From Planctomycetota bacterium (GTDB taxonomy: Bacteria; Planctomycetota; Phycisphaerae; Phycisphaerales; UBA1924), in the NCBI GenBank assembly GCA_017303555.1, contig JAFLCN010000007.1, positions 89,251 through 153,250 of the forward strand: a DNA stretch of 64,000 nucleotides. Direction: 5' to 3'. The notes under the pieces are model-generated. The model saw nothing but the letters and a program-made list of their open reading frames with translations. It did not search any database and was not told where the DNA came from. A program made the position numbers and the translations under genes. Numbering within the stretch: position 1 is the stretch's first letter; each line of letters starts with the position of its first letter. Shown here in pieces: positions 27,922 through 36,944 of this stretch.

Positions 27922-29283
27922 ATGAATCCGCCGCTCTTCCCAAACCCGCTTGTTTCCGGCACTTACCGCATCGACTGCGCCGGGGCGATCGACGCCGCCT
28001 CCGAACCGGTGGCCCTGGCTCCCGCTTCGATCCTTTTGGCCGTCGCGCCCGCTGGAACGCGCATCCTCGCAGCCGATTCGCCCGGCCTGATCGATCACCA
28101 TCCCGCGGCACGCACCGCGAAACTCGTCTCGCTTCCCGATCACCTCGTTACCCCCGCCTTCGTCAATGCCCACACCCACCTTGATCTCACCCACATCGGC
28201 CCCCAGCCCCGATCCGGGTTCGCGTCCTTCGTCGATCTGATCCGCAGCCGCCGCCTTGTGGAGCCGGGCGAGATTCGTGCCTCGGTGCTGCTCGGTGCCC
28301 GCCTTTCCCGCGCCGGCGGAGTGGCGGCAGTGGGGGACATCGCCGGAGCCGTACGGGGCAGCGCTTCCATTGAGCCGTTCCTGGCCCTGCGAGATTCCGG
28401 CCTCGCCGGCGTTTCGTTCCTCGAGTTCTTCGGAATGGGGAGGTCGATCCCGCGAGCGCTCGCCCGCGCCGACGAAGTGGCCGATGCCGCGCTCGCGCTC
28501 CCGGCATCGCGCGTTCGGCTCGGCTTGCAGCCCCACGCGCCTTACTCGGTCGCCCCGGATGGCTACCGCCACGCGATCGCCCGCGCCGAGCGTGATCGCC
28601 TGCCGCTCGCGACCCACCTCGCCGAATCGCTCGAAGAGCGCGCGTTCATCGCTCACGCGAAGGGCCCGCAGCGAAGCCTGCTCGAAGCGCTTGGACTCTG
28701 GGATGATTCGTTGCTCGCAGAATTCGGTCTGGGCAACACCCCGGTCGAACATCTCGCGCGGGTGCTCCGCGGGCGCTCATCGCCGATTCTGCTCGTGCAC
28801 CTGAACGATCTTTCCGACGCCGATGTCGCGCTGCTGACCGAATTGAACACCCATGCGCCGATCCATGTCGCCTACTGCCCGCGCTCGTCCGAGTTCTTCG
28901 GTGCGCCAGAGGAGTTCGGACCGCATCGTTACCGCGAGCTGCTCGCCGCGGGGATCAACGTGTGCCTGGGCACCGATTCGATCGTGAACCTTCCCGAGGC
29001 GCAGGCCGCTGGAGACTCCGCGCGGATCTCGCCGCTCGATGATGCCCGATTGCTCTGGAAACGAGACAGGGGCGATCCGAGCCTGCTGCTGGAAATGTTG
29101 ACCGTTCGCGGAGCCTGCGCGCTCGGACTCGAATCCTCCCGCTTCACGCTGACTTCCGGCGCCGAGATCGAGGGCCTGTGTGCTCTGCGACTTCCGGAAA
29201 CGGACGGCAAAATCTCGAACATTTCGGGCGAATTGCTGAGTCAGGTTCTCGCCTCCGAATGTGCTCCGGATCGGCTGATATAA
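27922..29283 (+). CDS. Metal-dependent amidohydrolase, deaminase-like
   Basis: A 453-residue cytosolic hydrolase of the TrzA/SsnA/cytosine-deaminase-like amidohydrolase superfamily. Metal ligands in order: HTHLDLTHIG after TPAFVNA (first His pair), the His of PLATHLAES, a His in the LLVHLNDLSD block, and the Asp of CLGTDSIVNLPEAQ. GLQPHAPYSV and VAYCPRSSEFFG are further typical substrate-pocket motifs. Deaminases of this class act on purines, triazines or aminodeoxyfutalosine. Because the organism probably uses menaquinone with ACIII, a role in the futalosine menaquinone pathway (MqnX-like) is one possibility, but there is no mqn gene beside it. Start ATG 27922 begins the conserved N-terminus. 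Confidence 0.85.
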   Translation: MNPPLFPNPLVSGTYRIDCAGAIDAASEPVALAPASILLAVAPAGTRILAADSPGLIDHHPAARTAKLVSLPDHLVTPAFVNAHTHLDLTHIGPQPRSGFASFVDLIRSRRLVEPGEIRASVLLGARLSRAGGVAAVGDIAGAVRGSASIEPFLALRDSGLAGVSFLEFFGMGRSIPRALARADEVADAALALPASRVRLGLQPHAPYSVAPDGYRHAIARAERDRLPLATHLAESLEERAFIAHAKGPQRSLLEALGLWDDSLLAEFGLGNTPVEHLARVLRGRSSPILLVHLNDLSDADVALLTELNTHAPIHVAYCPRSSEFFGAPEEFGPHRYRELLAAGINVCLGTDSIVNLPEAQAAGDSARISPLDDARLLWKRDRGDPSLLLEMLTVRGACALGLESSRFTLTSGAEIEGLCALRLPETDGKISNISGELLSQVLASECAPDRLI

Positions 29284-29385
29284 AGAGCCGGAATTCGCCG
29301 TGATTTCCGCTCGCAAGCCGCACATTCCCGTGCCCGCAAACCTAAACTTGCAAGCCGCCTCAAGAACGCGCGGCAAAGGGCTTCC

Positions 29386-32055
29386 ATGAGCGCAAAGTGG
29401 CGTCGTAGTCTCGCGTGGGATGACCGGTTTTTCCCCTCCTGGGCATGGCCCTTCAAAGCCGTCCTGCGCACTTTTTCTTCGATCCCGTTCGCCGTCGTGC
29501 TCCTGATTCTCGTCGCGTTCTACGGCATCCTCGCCAGCGTTCCCGTCGGCGTCATCGTGCTCGGGCTGACCCAGCTTTTCTACGGTGTCACGCTCATCGG
29601 GCTGATCGCGGTCCTCGCGGCGGTGCTCATCGTTCCGGTGCGATTCCTGGTCGCCGGGCCGACGCCGCGTTTTCTGGGGATGATGGCCGCGGTTCTTGTG
29701 GCCATCGGTGTTGGTTCGCTGGGGTGGATGCGGTTCCTCTGGCCGATTCTGCATTACGACCCGGTCACGCACTCGGGCGTGCGGTTCTTTGCGTCGTTCA
29801 TCGAGGCCAATCAGGCGACAACGCTCAGGCGTTTGCCCGGCATGGAAATGTCGGAGCTGGAGTTCTACGGCTGGTGGCCCTTGCGGGTGGTGCTGGTGCT
29901 GTTCGTGCTGAACATGATCGTGGCGACGCTGCGGCGCATCGAGTTCAACTTCAAGAACATCGGCGTGCTGACCGTGCACACGGGGATCGTTCTGATCGGC
30001 CTGGGGAGCATCTACTACAACGGCCTGAAGCGCGAGGGCGACACGCTGCTGCTCGCGGGGCAGATGATCCCGGCGAGTGGAGCGGCGGCAAAGGAGCCCG
30101 TTCCGGGCCCCGCCGTCAACGCGTTCTACGACAACACGCGTGTCGCGTTGTACGTGCAGCAGATCAAGCAGTGGGGGCCCAACGGGCTGGAGCAGCGTCC
30201 GATCGCCGGGATCCCTCGATACAACGACTACAACCTCGAAGCGTTCGGCGCGGATTCGATTCTGCAGACCTCCGGCCGCCGGAGGCCGTGGGAAGCGAGC
30301 AAGTCGCTGCCGGCGCTCGATCTGCCGGTCCCGGATTCGCAATCCGATCTCGTTGATCCCGATATCAAGTTCCGCGTCGTCGGGTACGCCTCGTACGCCG
30401 AGACCACCGAAGATTGGCGCAAGGTCGATCCGGCCTCCATCACGAGCTTTCGTGAAGGATTCCGGTTCAATCCGCTCCGCTCGGTTTTTCTGCTGAGCGA
30501 TCTGGCGGACGAGACCGGCAAGAAGAGCGAGAAGCCGGTTTTCTCGTTTAATTTCCTGCCGAACCTGCCCGCCCGGCGCGTCGCGGTGAACGACGTGCTC
30601 GGGCTCGAGTACACGCTCGGACCCGAGTCGGGCATGACCGACCAGCGCTGGACCGATCTGACCGTTCAATTGCCGGTGGACACCGAGCACGCGCTCGTCG
30701 TCGAAGTTCCGTCGGCGAAGCCCGGCGAACCGCCTTTGCGCAAGGTCGTTCCAGTGCAGGTGGGCACGGAATTCAGCATCGGCGGCTACAAGCTGAAGGT
30801 GGAGCAACTCACGCCCGAGCCGCCGTTCCCGATCGTCACCGAATCGCACAAGGGTGCGACCAGCAGCGTGGCGGTTGTGCGCGTGCAGCCTCCCGAGGGC
30901 GATGGGTACACGCGCTATGTCTATCACCGCTTTTCGGAATTGAACCAGGACATTCTCGACACGCCCAAGCCTGATGGACGGATGAACCGGCGCGATGCCG
31001 ATCCTTCGATCCGCATCGCGTACATCGACGCCGCGATTGCGCAGGTCTATTTCGATGAGCGTGCCGGGCCGAACGGCACAGTGACGACGCGCGCCGCGGT
31101 CCGGCAGCGGGGCGGTGCGGTGCGCATTGTGGAAGAACTGCCCGCGAGCGGCCTGCTCGCCGAGTTTTTTCCCAAGCTCAGCCTGCGGATCGATCAGCGC
31201 TGGCCGCACGCCGAACGCGCCGACCGGCCTCATCCGGTTCCGGAAGATGAACGCGACAAGCGCCAGATCGGTACGCACGACAAGGCGCTGCTGGCCGTCG
31301 AGATCTCGATCGTTCCCCCGGGACAGTCGGGCGCTGCGCCGCTTGCCAAGCCGTGGTCCACGATCGTCTGGCTCCCGTTCCAGAAGTTTCTCGGGATGCA
31401 GAAGGATGCCGTTCGGCGCGTGGAACTGCCCGACGGAAGGCAGATCGAGCTGACGTTCGGACGTCTGCGCCACGTGTTCAAGGACTTCGCGCTCCGCCTC
31501 GTCGATTTCAAGATGATCTCGTACGACCACCGCGGCGCGCCGCGAGACTTCGAGTCGATCGTTCGCGTCGAGCCTTTCGGAACCGATGCGTCTGCGTTCG
31601 TGCCCTATGTGCACCCGTGCAGCCTCAACGAACCGCTGACCGCGCCGTTCCTCTGGACGGATTCTCGCCCCTGGGTCGTGAACGCGGCGATGCGGCTCTC
31701 CAGCGGCCTCAACCCGAATCAGTTCAAGATGAGCCAGGCGGCATGGGATCAGGAAGGCTGGCGCGAGTCGCAGCGGCTCGCCGACGCGGGGATGGTCTCC
31801 GCCCCGCGCGCCCGCTTCACCATTCTGCAGGTGGGCAACAACCCCGGCATTCACATCATCGCGCTCGGCGGCATCCTCATGGCCGTCGGCATTCCGTGGG
31901 CTTTCTATCTGAAACCCTACCTCGTCCGGCGCGAGAAGCGCCAGATTCAGGAGTTGGTCGCCAAAGGCGAGTACCAACCGCCGGGCCGCAGGCCGGGGCC
32001 CGAAATTGTCGTTGTCCGCAAGCAGCCCGCTCCCGTTGAAACCGTTGCGCCCTAG
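29386..32055 (+). CDS. resB: ResB-like cytochrome c biogenesis protein
   Basis: An 889-residue membrane protein in the ResB (Ccs1) position of system II cytochrome c maturation, followed 18 bases later by ccsA. N-terminal helices lie at about 28-48, 49-67, 83-103, 160-178 and 195-212. A large periplasmic domain of some 600 residues follows, then a C-terminal helix near 822-842 (IHIIALGGILMAVGIPWAFYL) and a basic cytoplasmic tail. ResB is usually 350-550 residues, so this is a large variant. The block NFKNIGVLTVHTGIVLIGLGSIYYNGLKREGD resembles the ResB start of the periplasmic domain. It would hold apocytochrome and heme for the many c-type hemes of the act-cox operon. Confidence 0.85.
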   Translation: MSAKWRRSLAWDDRFFPSWAWPFKAVLRTFSSIPFAVVLLILVAFYGILASVPVGVIVLGLTQLFYGVTLIGLIAVLAAVLIVPVRFLVAGPTPRFLGMMAAVLVAIGVGSLGWMRFLWPILHYDPVTHSGVRFFASFIEANQATTLRRLPGMEMSELEFYGWWPLRVVLVLFVLNMIVATLRRIEFNFKNIGVLTVHTGIVLIGLGSIYYNGLKREGDTLLLAGQMIPASGAAAKEPVPGPAVNAFYDNTRVALYVQQIKQWGPNGLEQRPIAGIPRYNDYNLEAFGADSILQTSGRRRPWEASKSLPALDLPVPDSQSDLVDPDIKFRVVGYASYAETTEDWRKVDPASITSFREGFRFNPLRSVFLLSDLADETGKKSEKPVFSFNFLPNLPARRVAVNDVLGLEYTLGPESGMTDQRWTDLTVQLPVDTEHALVVEVPSAKPGEPPLRKVVPVQVGTEFSIGGYKLKVEQLTPEPPFPIVTESHKGATSSVAVVRVQPPEGDGYTRYVYHRFSELNQDILDTPKPDGRMNRRDADPSIRIAYIDAAIAQVYFDERAGPNGTVTTRAAVRQRGGAVRIVEELPASGLLAEFFPKLSLRIDQRWPHAERADRPHPVPEDERDKRQIGTHDKALLAVEISIVPPGQSGAAPLAKPWSTIVWLPFQKFLGMQKDAVRRVELPDGRQIELTFGRLRHVFKDFALRLVDFKMISYDHRGAPRDFESIVRVEPFGTDASAFVPYVHPCSLNEPLTAPFLWTDSRPWVVNAAMRLSSGLNPNQFKMSQAAWDQEGWRESQRLADAGMVSAPRARFTILQVGNNPGIHIIALGGILMAVGIPWAFYLKPYLVRREKRQIQELVAKGEYQPPGRRPGPEIVVVRKQPAPVETVAP

Positions 32056-32073
32056 AACGGCGAGAGGTTCTCC

Positions 32074-33906
32074 ATGAATCGAATTGCCCGCTCTTGCTTC
32101 CGCCTTCTCTGCTGCTCTGCCGTTCTGCTTCTCTGCTGCTCTTTTCCGGCCCTCGCCCAAACCGCGCCCGACGGCAACGCGCATCCCGAAGCGCAGCCGA
32201 TCGCCCGCGAGGCGGCAGAACTGCCGAGCCCTTTCGGTGAGCCGCTGCCGATCGGGTCGTCCCCCTCGATCGCCGAGAAGCACGCGTTCGCGTCGAAGCT
32301 CGATCTCGAGCCGCTCCGCTCGCTCGCCGTCTGGCACGATGGGCGCGTCAAGGTTCTCGACACGCTCGGGCGGGAAACGGTCCTCAAGTTGACGGGGAAG
32401 CGCCGCTATTTCGATATCGTGCCGACCGACGGCGCGATCGTTGATATCTCGGGTCTGCCCTCGGGCGCCGGGAAGAAACTTAATTACGACCCGGTCTTCA
32501 CGCTGCTCGATCTCGTCATCGATCCGGCGTACTACTACGACCGGCCGCTGCTCACGGTGGACTACCTGCCGCTGCGCCGAGTCTTTCTCGAAACGGCTTT
32601 TCCGAAGAGCGACGGTGTTGCCGAACGCTGGCTCAAGCTGCAGCGCATCAGCCCGCGCATGGTGAACGACTCGGGCAAAAAGATTGCCGAAGAGTATTTC
32701 GCGGAAGCCCCGTACCGTGAAGCGCTTTCCCGACTCGACCAGCAACTCGAGATGTGGCGATTGAGCAAGGCGAACATCGTGCTCGTCGCACCCGACTCTG
32801 CCGACAAGCCTTGGCTCCACCTCTCGCAGCTCCCGCCCGACAGCCCGGCCCGTGCCGCGGCGGCCAAGCTCGGCGCTGCCTGGCGTGAACTGGACGCGAC
32901 GAAGGCCAACGCCGCGATCGCTGCGCTCGCATCCGAGTTACCCAAGATCGGTGCGGAGCAGTACCCGACATCCCGCCGCTCGCTCGAGCTTGCGTACAAC
33001 CGCTCCAACGCGTTCGAGTGGGGGATGTGGGCGTATTTCCTCACGTTCCTGGCGCTCGTGCTCGGCTTTGGCACGGGGCGCACGTGGCTTCTGAAGACCG
33101 GCGTTGTGCTTCTCGTCGTGGCGATCGGCCTGCACACCTTCGGCTTTGTGACCCGTTGCCTGATCGCCGAGCGATTCGCGATCCAGAATCAGTTCGAGTC
33201 GATGACGGGGCTCTCGCTCTTCGCGGCTGTCGTCGGCTTTGTGATTCTGATCTTCAAGCGGCAGTACCTGTTCGGTGCCGCGGCGGCCGGTGTGGGGTTC
33301 CTTGTCCTCATCACCGCGACGCAGACAGCGATCCCGGGACAGTCGATCGAGCGTGAGGCGGCGATTCTGAACACCAGCATCCTGCTGAAGTACCACGTGA
33401 CCACCGTGCTCGTGAGCTACGGGCTGATCTCGCTCGGTTTCATCATCAGTTCGTTCTATCTTGTGACGCACTACGCCGCGAAGTTCCGGGCCGCATCGAG
33501 CGCGACGGTTGTTGCGCAGGTGGCACTGGGTTCTGCCGGCAGCCCGACCGTGACGGTCAACGAGCCGCCCGCGGAGTTCTCGCCGGCGCGTCAGAAAACG
33601 CTGGATGAGCTCGATACCGCTCAGATGACCGTGCTCCAACTCGCCTTCTGGACACTGGGCGTCGGAATTCTGCTCGGCGCGTGGTGGGCGGATCATTCCT
33701 GGGGGCGCTGGTGGGCGTTTGACCCGAAGGAAACGTGGGCACTCATCACGTGGATCGTCTACCTCATCGTGATCCACCTGCGGTTCACCACGGGCAGGAA
33801 CAAGGCGCTTGTCACCGCGTGGCTCAGCGTCATCGGGTTCATCGTGATGCTCTGGACGTATTTCGGGGTCAACCTGCTCCTCCCCGGATTGCACGCGTAC
33901 GCCTGA
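32074..33906 (+). CDS. ccsA: CcsA/ResC cytochrome c heme lyase with periplasmic N-terminal domain
   Basis: A 610-residue protein. The C-terminal half (about 310-605) has some eight helices and the WWD-type heme-handling motif WGRWWAFDPKETWALITW near 540-557, diagnostic of CcsA/CcmF heme lyases. Likely external heme His residues are in LHTFGFVTRCL and in KYHVTTVLVSYG. The first 300 residues are not part of standard CcsA: a signal peptide (1-28), then a soluble domain with FASKLDLEPLRSLAVWHDGRVKVLDTLGRE. Such an extension is seen where CcsA and ResB-like parts have been rearranged. The signal peptide contains a duplicated LLCCS motif. Forms a system II synthetase with ResB upstream. Confidence 0.92.
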   Translation: MNRIARSCFRLLCCSAVLLLCCSFPALAQTAPDGNAHPEAQPIAREAAELPSPFGEPLPIGSSPSIAEKHAFASKLDLEPLRSLAVWHDGRVKVLDTLGRETVLKLTGKRRYFDIVPTDGAIVDISGLPSGAGKKLNYDPVFTLLDLVIDPAYYYDRPLLTVDYLPLRRVFLETAFPKSDGVAERWLKLQRISPRMVNDSGKKIAEEYFAEAPYREALSRLDQQLEMWRLSKANIVLVAPDSADKPWLHLSQLPPDSPARAAAAKLGAAWRELDATKANAAIAALASELPKIGAEQYPTSRRSLELAYNRSNAFEWGMWAYFLTFLALVLGFGTGRTWLLKTGVVLLVVAIGLHTFGFVTRCLIAERFAIQNQFESMTGLSLFAAVVGFVILIFKRQYLFGAAAAGVGFLVLITATQTAIPGQSIEREAAILNTSILLKYHVTTVLVSYGLISLGFIISSFYLVTHYAAKFRAASSATVVAQVALGSAGSPTVTVNEPPAEFSPARQKTLDELDTAQMTVLQLAFWTLGVGILLGAWWADHSWGRWWAFDPKETWALITWIVYLIVIHLRFTTGRNKALVTAWLSVIGFIVMLWTYFGVNLLLPGLHAYA

Positions 33907-33917
33907 ACCGATTCATT

Positions 33918-33967
33918 CTTTCCTGTTGCCCGTTGTGTTCTCCGTGTCCCTTGTGGTGAAGCTTCAC
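33918..33967. repeat. CACAGAG-type intergenic element, copy 2 (inverted)
   Basis: Read on the minus strand, GTGAAGCTTCACCACAAGG followed by GACACGGAGAACACAACGGG matches the TTCACCAC-n-AGG-n-ACAGAG pattern of the copy at 25751-25789. It ends in a perfect 12-base palindrome, GTGAAGCTTCAC (33956-33967), one base before the next gene's start codon, and fills almost the whole gap between ccsA and the glycosylase gene. Confidence 0.5.
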
Positions 33968-33968
33968 T

Positions 33969-34625
33969 GTGACCCGTTGCACACGTTCTTTCTTTGCGAG
34001 AAGCGCGATCGAACTCGCGCCCGCGCTCATCGGCACACGGCTGGTCCGCCGGCTTCCCAAGGGCTCTCTCGTCGCCGGGCGGATCGTCGAAGTCGAGGCG
34101 TACACGGGTGTTCGCGATCGCGCAAGTCACGCCTTCGGCGGACGACGCACCGAACGCAACGAGGCGATGTACGCGGAGCCGGGAACCGCCTACATCTATT
34201 TCACCTACGGAATGCACTTCTGCCTCAACGTGGTCTGCGCTCCGAAGGGAGTGCCGGAGGCTGTTCTAATTCGGGCGATCGAGCCCGAACCCGCCTCGCT
34301 GCCGGCGATGCGGGCGTTTCGGAAGTTGGAGAATGAGCGGCTGCTCTGTTCCGGCCCAGGGCGGCTTTGCCGGGCGATGGCGATCGACCGCTCATTGAAC
34401 GGCATCGATCTTTGCCGAAGCAAAGAACTCTGGCTGGAACCGGCCGAGAGAGAGGCCCGCTCCGTCGTCCGATCAGCCAGAATCGGGATCGACTACGCGG
34501 GAAGCTGGGTTCAGAGGCTTCTGCGCTGGTCGGACCGAGCGAGCGAGCACCTGAGCAAGCCGGCGCACGGTAAGCGTTCGGTTCGGAAAGATGCCCGTGG
34601 AACAAAGAATCGCAAGCGGACGTAG
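33969..34625 (+). CDS. 3-methyladenine DNA glycosylase, AAG/Mpg family
   Basis: A 218-residue alkyladenine DNA glycosylase that removes alkylated and deaminated purines in base-excision repair. Family signatures: LAPALIGTRLVRRLPKGSLVAGRIVEVEAYTG with the catalytic Glu in the VEAYTG block, then DRASHAFGGRRTERNEAMYAEPGTAYIYFTYGMHFCLNVVC, and later GPGRLCRAMAIDRSLNG. The C-terminal 25 residues are a basic tail (KRSVRKDARGTKNRKRT) that would help bind DNA. The GTG start abuts an intergenic repeat and has no Shine-Dalgarno. No Met codon is available before the conserved core, so the start is forced. Likely cytoplasmic. Confidence 0.94.
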   Translation: MTRCTRSFFARSAIELAPALIGTRLVRRLPKGSLVAGRIVEVEAYTGVRDRASHAFGGRRTERNEAMYAEPGTAYIYFTYGMHFCLNVVCAPKGVPEAVLIRAIEPEPASLPAMRAFRKLENERLLCSGPGRLCRAMAIDRSLNGIDLCRSKELWLEPAEREARSVVRSARIGIDYAGSWVQRLLRWSDRASEHLSKPAHGKRSVRKDARGTKNRKRT

Positions 34626-34696
34626 AGTTTGCCGAATCAAAGAGGTGCCGCGGGCGATCGAAACACGGTCGCCGGCGTTACGCGGGAGATTGCACG

Positions 34697-35182
34697 TTGT
34701 CCGAGCATTCGCCTCAGTTCCCCAAGAAGCCAGCCAAGAAGCCGGTGCACCCGTCGGGCGGTTCGTCCGAACCCGGGAAGTCGCCGATCCAGGTTGATTG
34801 GACCCTGCTCAAGAGCCTGGCGCCCTACCCGGCGGAAGCGTTCCACTTTGTGAGCGAAGGCCTCGCCCACACCGTGCAGTCGATCCACGGGCAGCGCGAC
34901 AATTCGAAAGAACTGACGCCGACGGACGAGAACCGGCACATCAACGGACGCCAGCTCTGCCTGGGCCTGCGGAACTTCGCTCTGCAGCGCTACGGCCTGC
35001 TCGCACGAACGGTCCTGCACCGATGGAACATCCGAGGGACCGAGGACTTCGGCAAAATCGTCTTCGCGATGGTTGATGCGGAACTGATGCGCAAGACCGA
35101 AGAGGACACGCCGGAGGATTTTGAGCACGTCTTCGATTTCCACGAGGCGTTCCCCGACGTGCGCGACGTTTCCCGCGTTTGA
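34697..35182 (+). CDS. Minf_1886 family protein
   Basis: A 161-residue protein of the Minf_1886 family (TIGR04138 type), which is largely restricted to Planctomycetes and Verrucomicrobia; function unknown. Diagnostic stretches: YPAEAFHFVSEGLAHTVQ, HINGRQLCLGLRNFALQRYGLLARTVLHRWNI, then TEDFGKIVFAMVDAELMRKTEEDTPEDFEHVFDF at the C-terminus. The first 28 residues are Lys/Pro/Ser-rich and likely disordered. It begins with TTG and has GGGAG eight bases upstream. This gene is useful as a taxonomic marker for the window. Confidence 0.9.
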   Translation: MSEHSPQFPKKPAKKPVHPSGGSSEPGKSPIQVDWTLLKSLAPYPAEAFHFVSEGLAHTVQSIHGQRDNSKELTPTDENRHINGRQLCLGLRNFALQRYGLLARTVLHRWNIRGTEDFGKIVFAMVDAELMRKTEEDTPEDFEHVFDFHEAFPDVRDVSRV

Positions 35183-35228
35183 TGCGGTCGGCAGCGCCCG
35201 CCTCTCGGATTCTCGCTAGTCTTAGTCC

Positions 35229-36521
35229 GTGGAATCCCGCGGCAACAAAAGCCCATCGCCCGATACGGCCCCCGGCACGCCGCTCGACTGGAAGACGATG
35301 CGTCTCTGGCAGATCCAGCCGGTGCGGGATGTGCTGCTTTTGCTCGTGATCGTTGGGATCGTCTACCTCGGCTATCTGGCCAGCATCGTCACCGTCCCGA
35401 TCCTGCTCGCGCTGCTCCTGGCGTATCTCTTCGAGCCGCTGGTCGCCTGGCTGGTGGGCAAGAAGATTCTGTCTCGGCGCGGGAGCGCGATGCTCATCGT
35501 CCTGCTCGCGGTGCTCGTCATCGTCGTGCCCACCATCCTCGGTGCGACGTTCGGCGTGGTGCAGGGCCTGCGATTCGCCGAGACAACGACGCGGAATGTC
35601 GATCTGCTCATCAAGTCGGTCGAGAAGCCCGACGACGAGCAGCTCCGCGGCCGGATCGACAGCGAGGGCTGGGGCCGCGTGCGCGACTTCCTCGTGAAGG
35701 CGAATAAGAAGCGACTGGAAGCCAAGGACCCGGAGCACGAGACCGAGGCCGCGGGCATTGTTCAGTCGGGCCTCATCTGGCTCCGCGACAACTCGCAGGA
35801 GATCGGCAAGCAGGCGGCGCTCACAAGCGTCGGCGCGTTTGCGGTCGCCGCGAGCCTGCTCCGTTCGCTGGCGTTTCTGATCTTCGGTGCCGCGCTCACC
35901 GCTTTCTTCTTCTACTTCTTCTGCACCGGCTGGGGGAAGGTGCTCGCGTTCTGGGAGAGCCTGATCCCCGAGAAGCGCAAGTGGCGCGTCATCGATCTTG
36001 TTCACCAGATGGACCAGGTGATCGCGGGGTTCGTCCGCGGTCGGATCATCATCTGCGCGATCATCGGCGTCTGGGCAACGCTCGCGTACTGGGTCATCGG
36101 CGCTCCCGCGCCCCTGGTCTTCGGCCCGCTCGTCGGTGCTCTTTTTATCGTGCCGTACGTGCATTCACTCATGGTGCCGATCGTCATCGTTTCGATGGCC
36201 ATCGACCCAAGCGGCATCGCGTGGCAATCGACCTGGTGGTGGATCGTGCTCGGCCCGATCATCGTCTATATGTCCTGCCAGTTGATCGACGACTATGTGC
36301 TCACGCCGACGATCCAGGGCAACACGACCGGGATGGATACGCCCACCATCGTCTTTGCTTCTATGGCGGGCGGTGCGCTGATGGGCGTCTACGGACTGCT
36401 CATCGCGATCCCGCTCGCGGCGTGCATCAAAATCCTGCTGCGCGAGGTCTTCTGGCCCCGATTCAAAGCCTGGGCCGAGGGGCGAGCACGCGACTTCCTG
36501 CCGATCGAAGACAAGCGGTGA
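35229..36521 (+). CDS. AI-2E family transporter (PerM-like)
   Basis: A 430-residue membrane protein of the AI-2E/PerM superfamily (PF01594), with about seven or eight helices. Features seen: an N-terminal pair of helices (about 37-75), a long soluble loop in the middle (about 125-195), the conserved PAPLVFGPLVGALFIVPYVHSLMVP region, and the terminal MGVYGLLIAIPLAACIKILLREVF. The family moves small organic molecules or Na+/H+; the substrate cannot be told from sequence. The start is a GTG at 35229. A TAGTCT hexamer only 7-12 bases ahead of it could be a -10 element giving a near-leaderless mRNA. Confidence 0.88.
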   Translation: MESRGNKSPSPDTAPGTPLDWKTMRLWQIQPVRDVLLLLVIVGIVYLGYLASIVTVPILLALLLAYLFEPLVAWLVGKKILSRRGSAMLIVLLAVLVIVVPTILGATFGVVQGLRFAETTTRNVDLLIKSVEKPDDEQLRGRIDSEGWGRVRDFLVKANKKRLEAKDPEHETEAAGIVQSGLIWLRDNSQEIGKQAALTSVGAFAVAASLLRSLAFLIFGAALTAFFFYFFCTGWGKVLAFWESLIPEKRKWRVIDLVHQMDQVIAGFVRGRIIICAIIGVWATLAYWVIGAPAPLVFGPLVGALFIVPYVHSLMVPIVIVSMAIDPSGIAWQSTWWWIVLGPIIVYMSCQLIDDYVLTPTIQGNTTGMDTPTIVFASMAGGALMGVYGLLIAIPLAACIKILLREVFWPRFKAWAEGRARDFLPIEDKR

Positions 36522-36548
36522 GGAGCGGCTGTCGGCGATCGGCCGGAC

Positions 36549-36929
36549 TTACCGCATCCACTGCGCGGGCACGTCGCCGTGCGCCGCGAAGATGCGGGAG
36601 CGGATGCCGCCTCGGCCTCGCCAATCGGTGCGGATGAGCAGCCAGGTTGGCTGCATCAGCTTTGCGAGGTGATCGCGGATCGTGTTGGTCACCGCTTCGT
36701 AGTAGATGCCCTCGTTCCGGAAAGATTGGTAATACAGCTTCAGGCTCTTGAGCTCGACGCAGGTGCCGCCGGCTTTGGCGCCTTTGGGCTGGTAGATGAG
36801 AGTGACCGAGCCGAAATCCGGGTGACCGGTGACGGGGCAGACACTGGTGAACTCTTCGTTCACGTGTTCGATGACGAAGGGTGTCTCGGCTGGGGTCGGA
36901 AAGGCTTCGAGGAGTTTGGCGTCGGGCAT
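36549..36929 (-). CDS. queF: NADPH-dependent preQ0 reductase
   Basis: A 126-residue unimodular QueF that reduces the nitrile of preQ0 (7-cyano-7-deazaguanine) to preQ1 in queuosine synthesis. The catalytic Cys31 is in FTSVCPVTGHPDFG, with the catalytic Asp38. The QueF family motif ELKSLKLYYQSFRNEG (59-74) binds NADPH. The C-terminal DWRGRGGIRSRI completes the T-fold. Its length matches the short, YkvM-type enzymes and not the two-domain E. coli form. It is the last gene of a leftward run after the TPR lipoprotein (15-base gap). Confidence 0.96.
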   Translation of the reverse strand: MPDAKLLEAFPTPAETPFVIEHVNEEFTSVCPVTGHPDFGSVTLIYQPKGAKAGGTCVELKSLKLYYQSFRNEGIYYEAVTNTIRDHLAKLMQPTWLLIRTDWRGRGGIRSRIFAAHGDVPAQWMR

Positions 36930-36944
36930 GAGGTAGGGTAGCGA

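Noticed and set aside
28777..32820. Open frame of 1347 codons on the minus strand across the amidohydrolase and resB genes
   Set aside because: Spans parts of three plus-strand genes, has no domain, and its composition is that of a complement frame.
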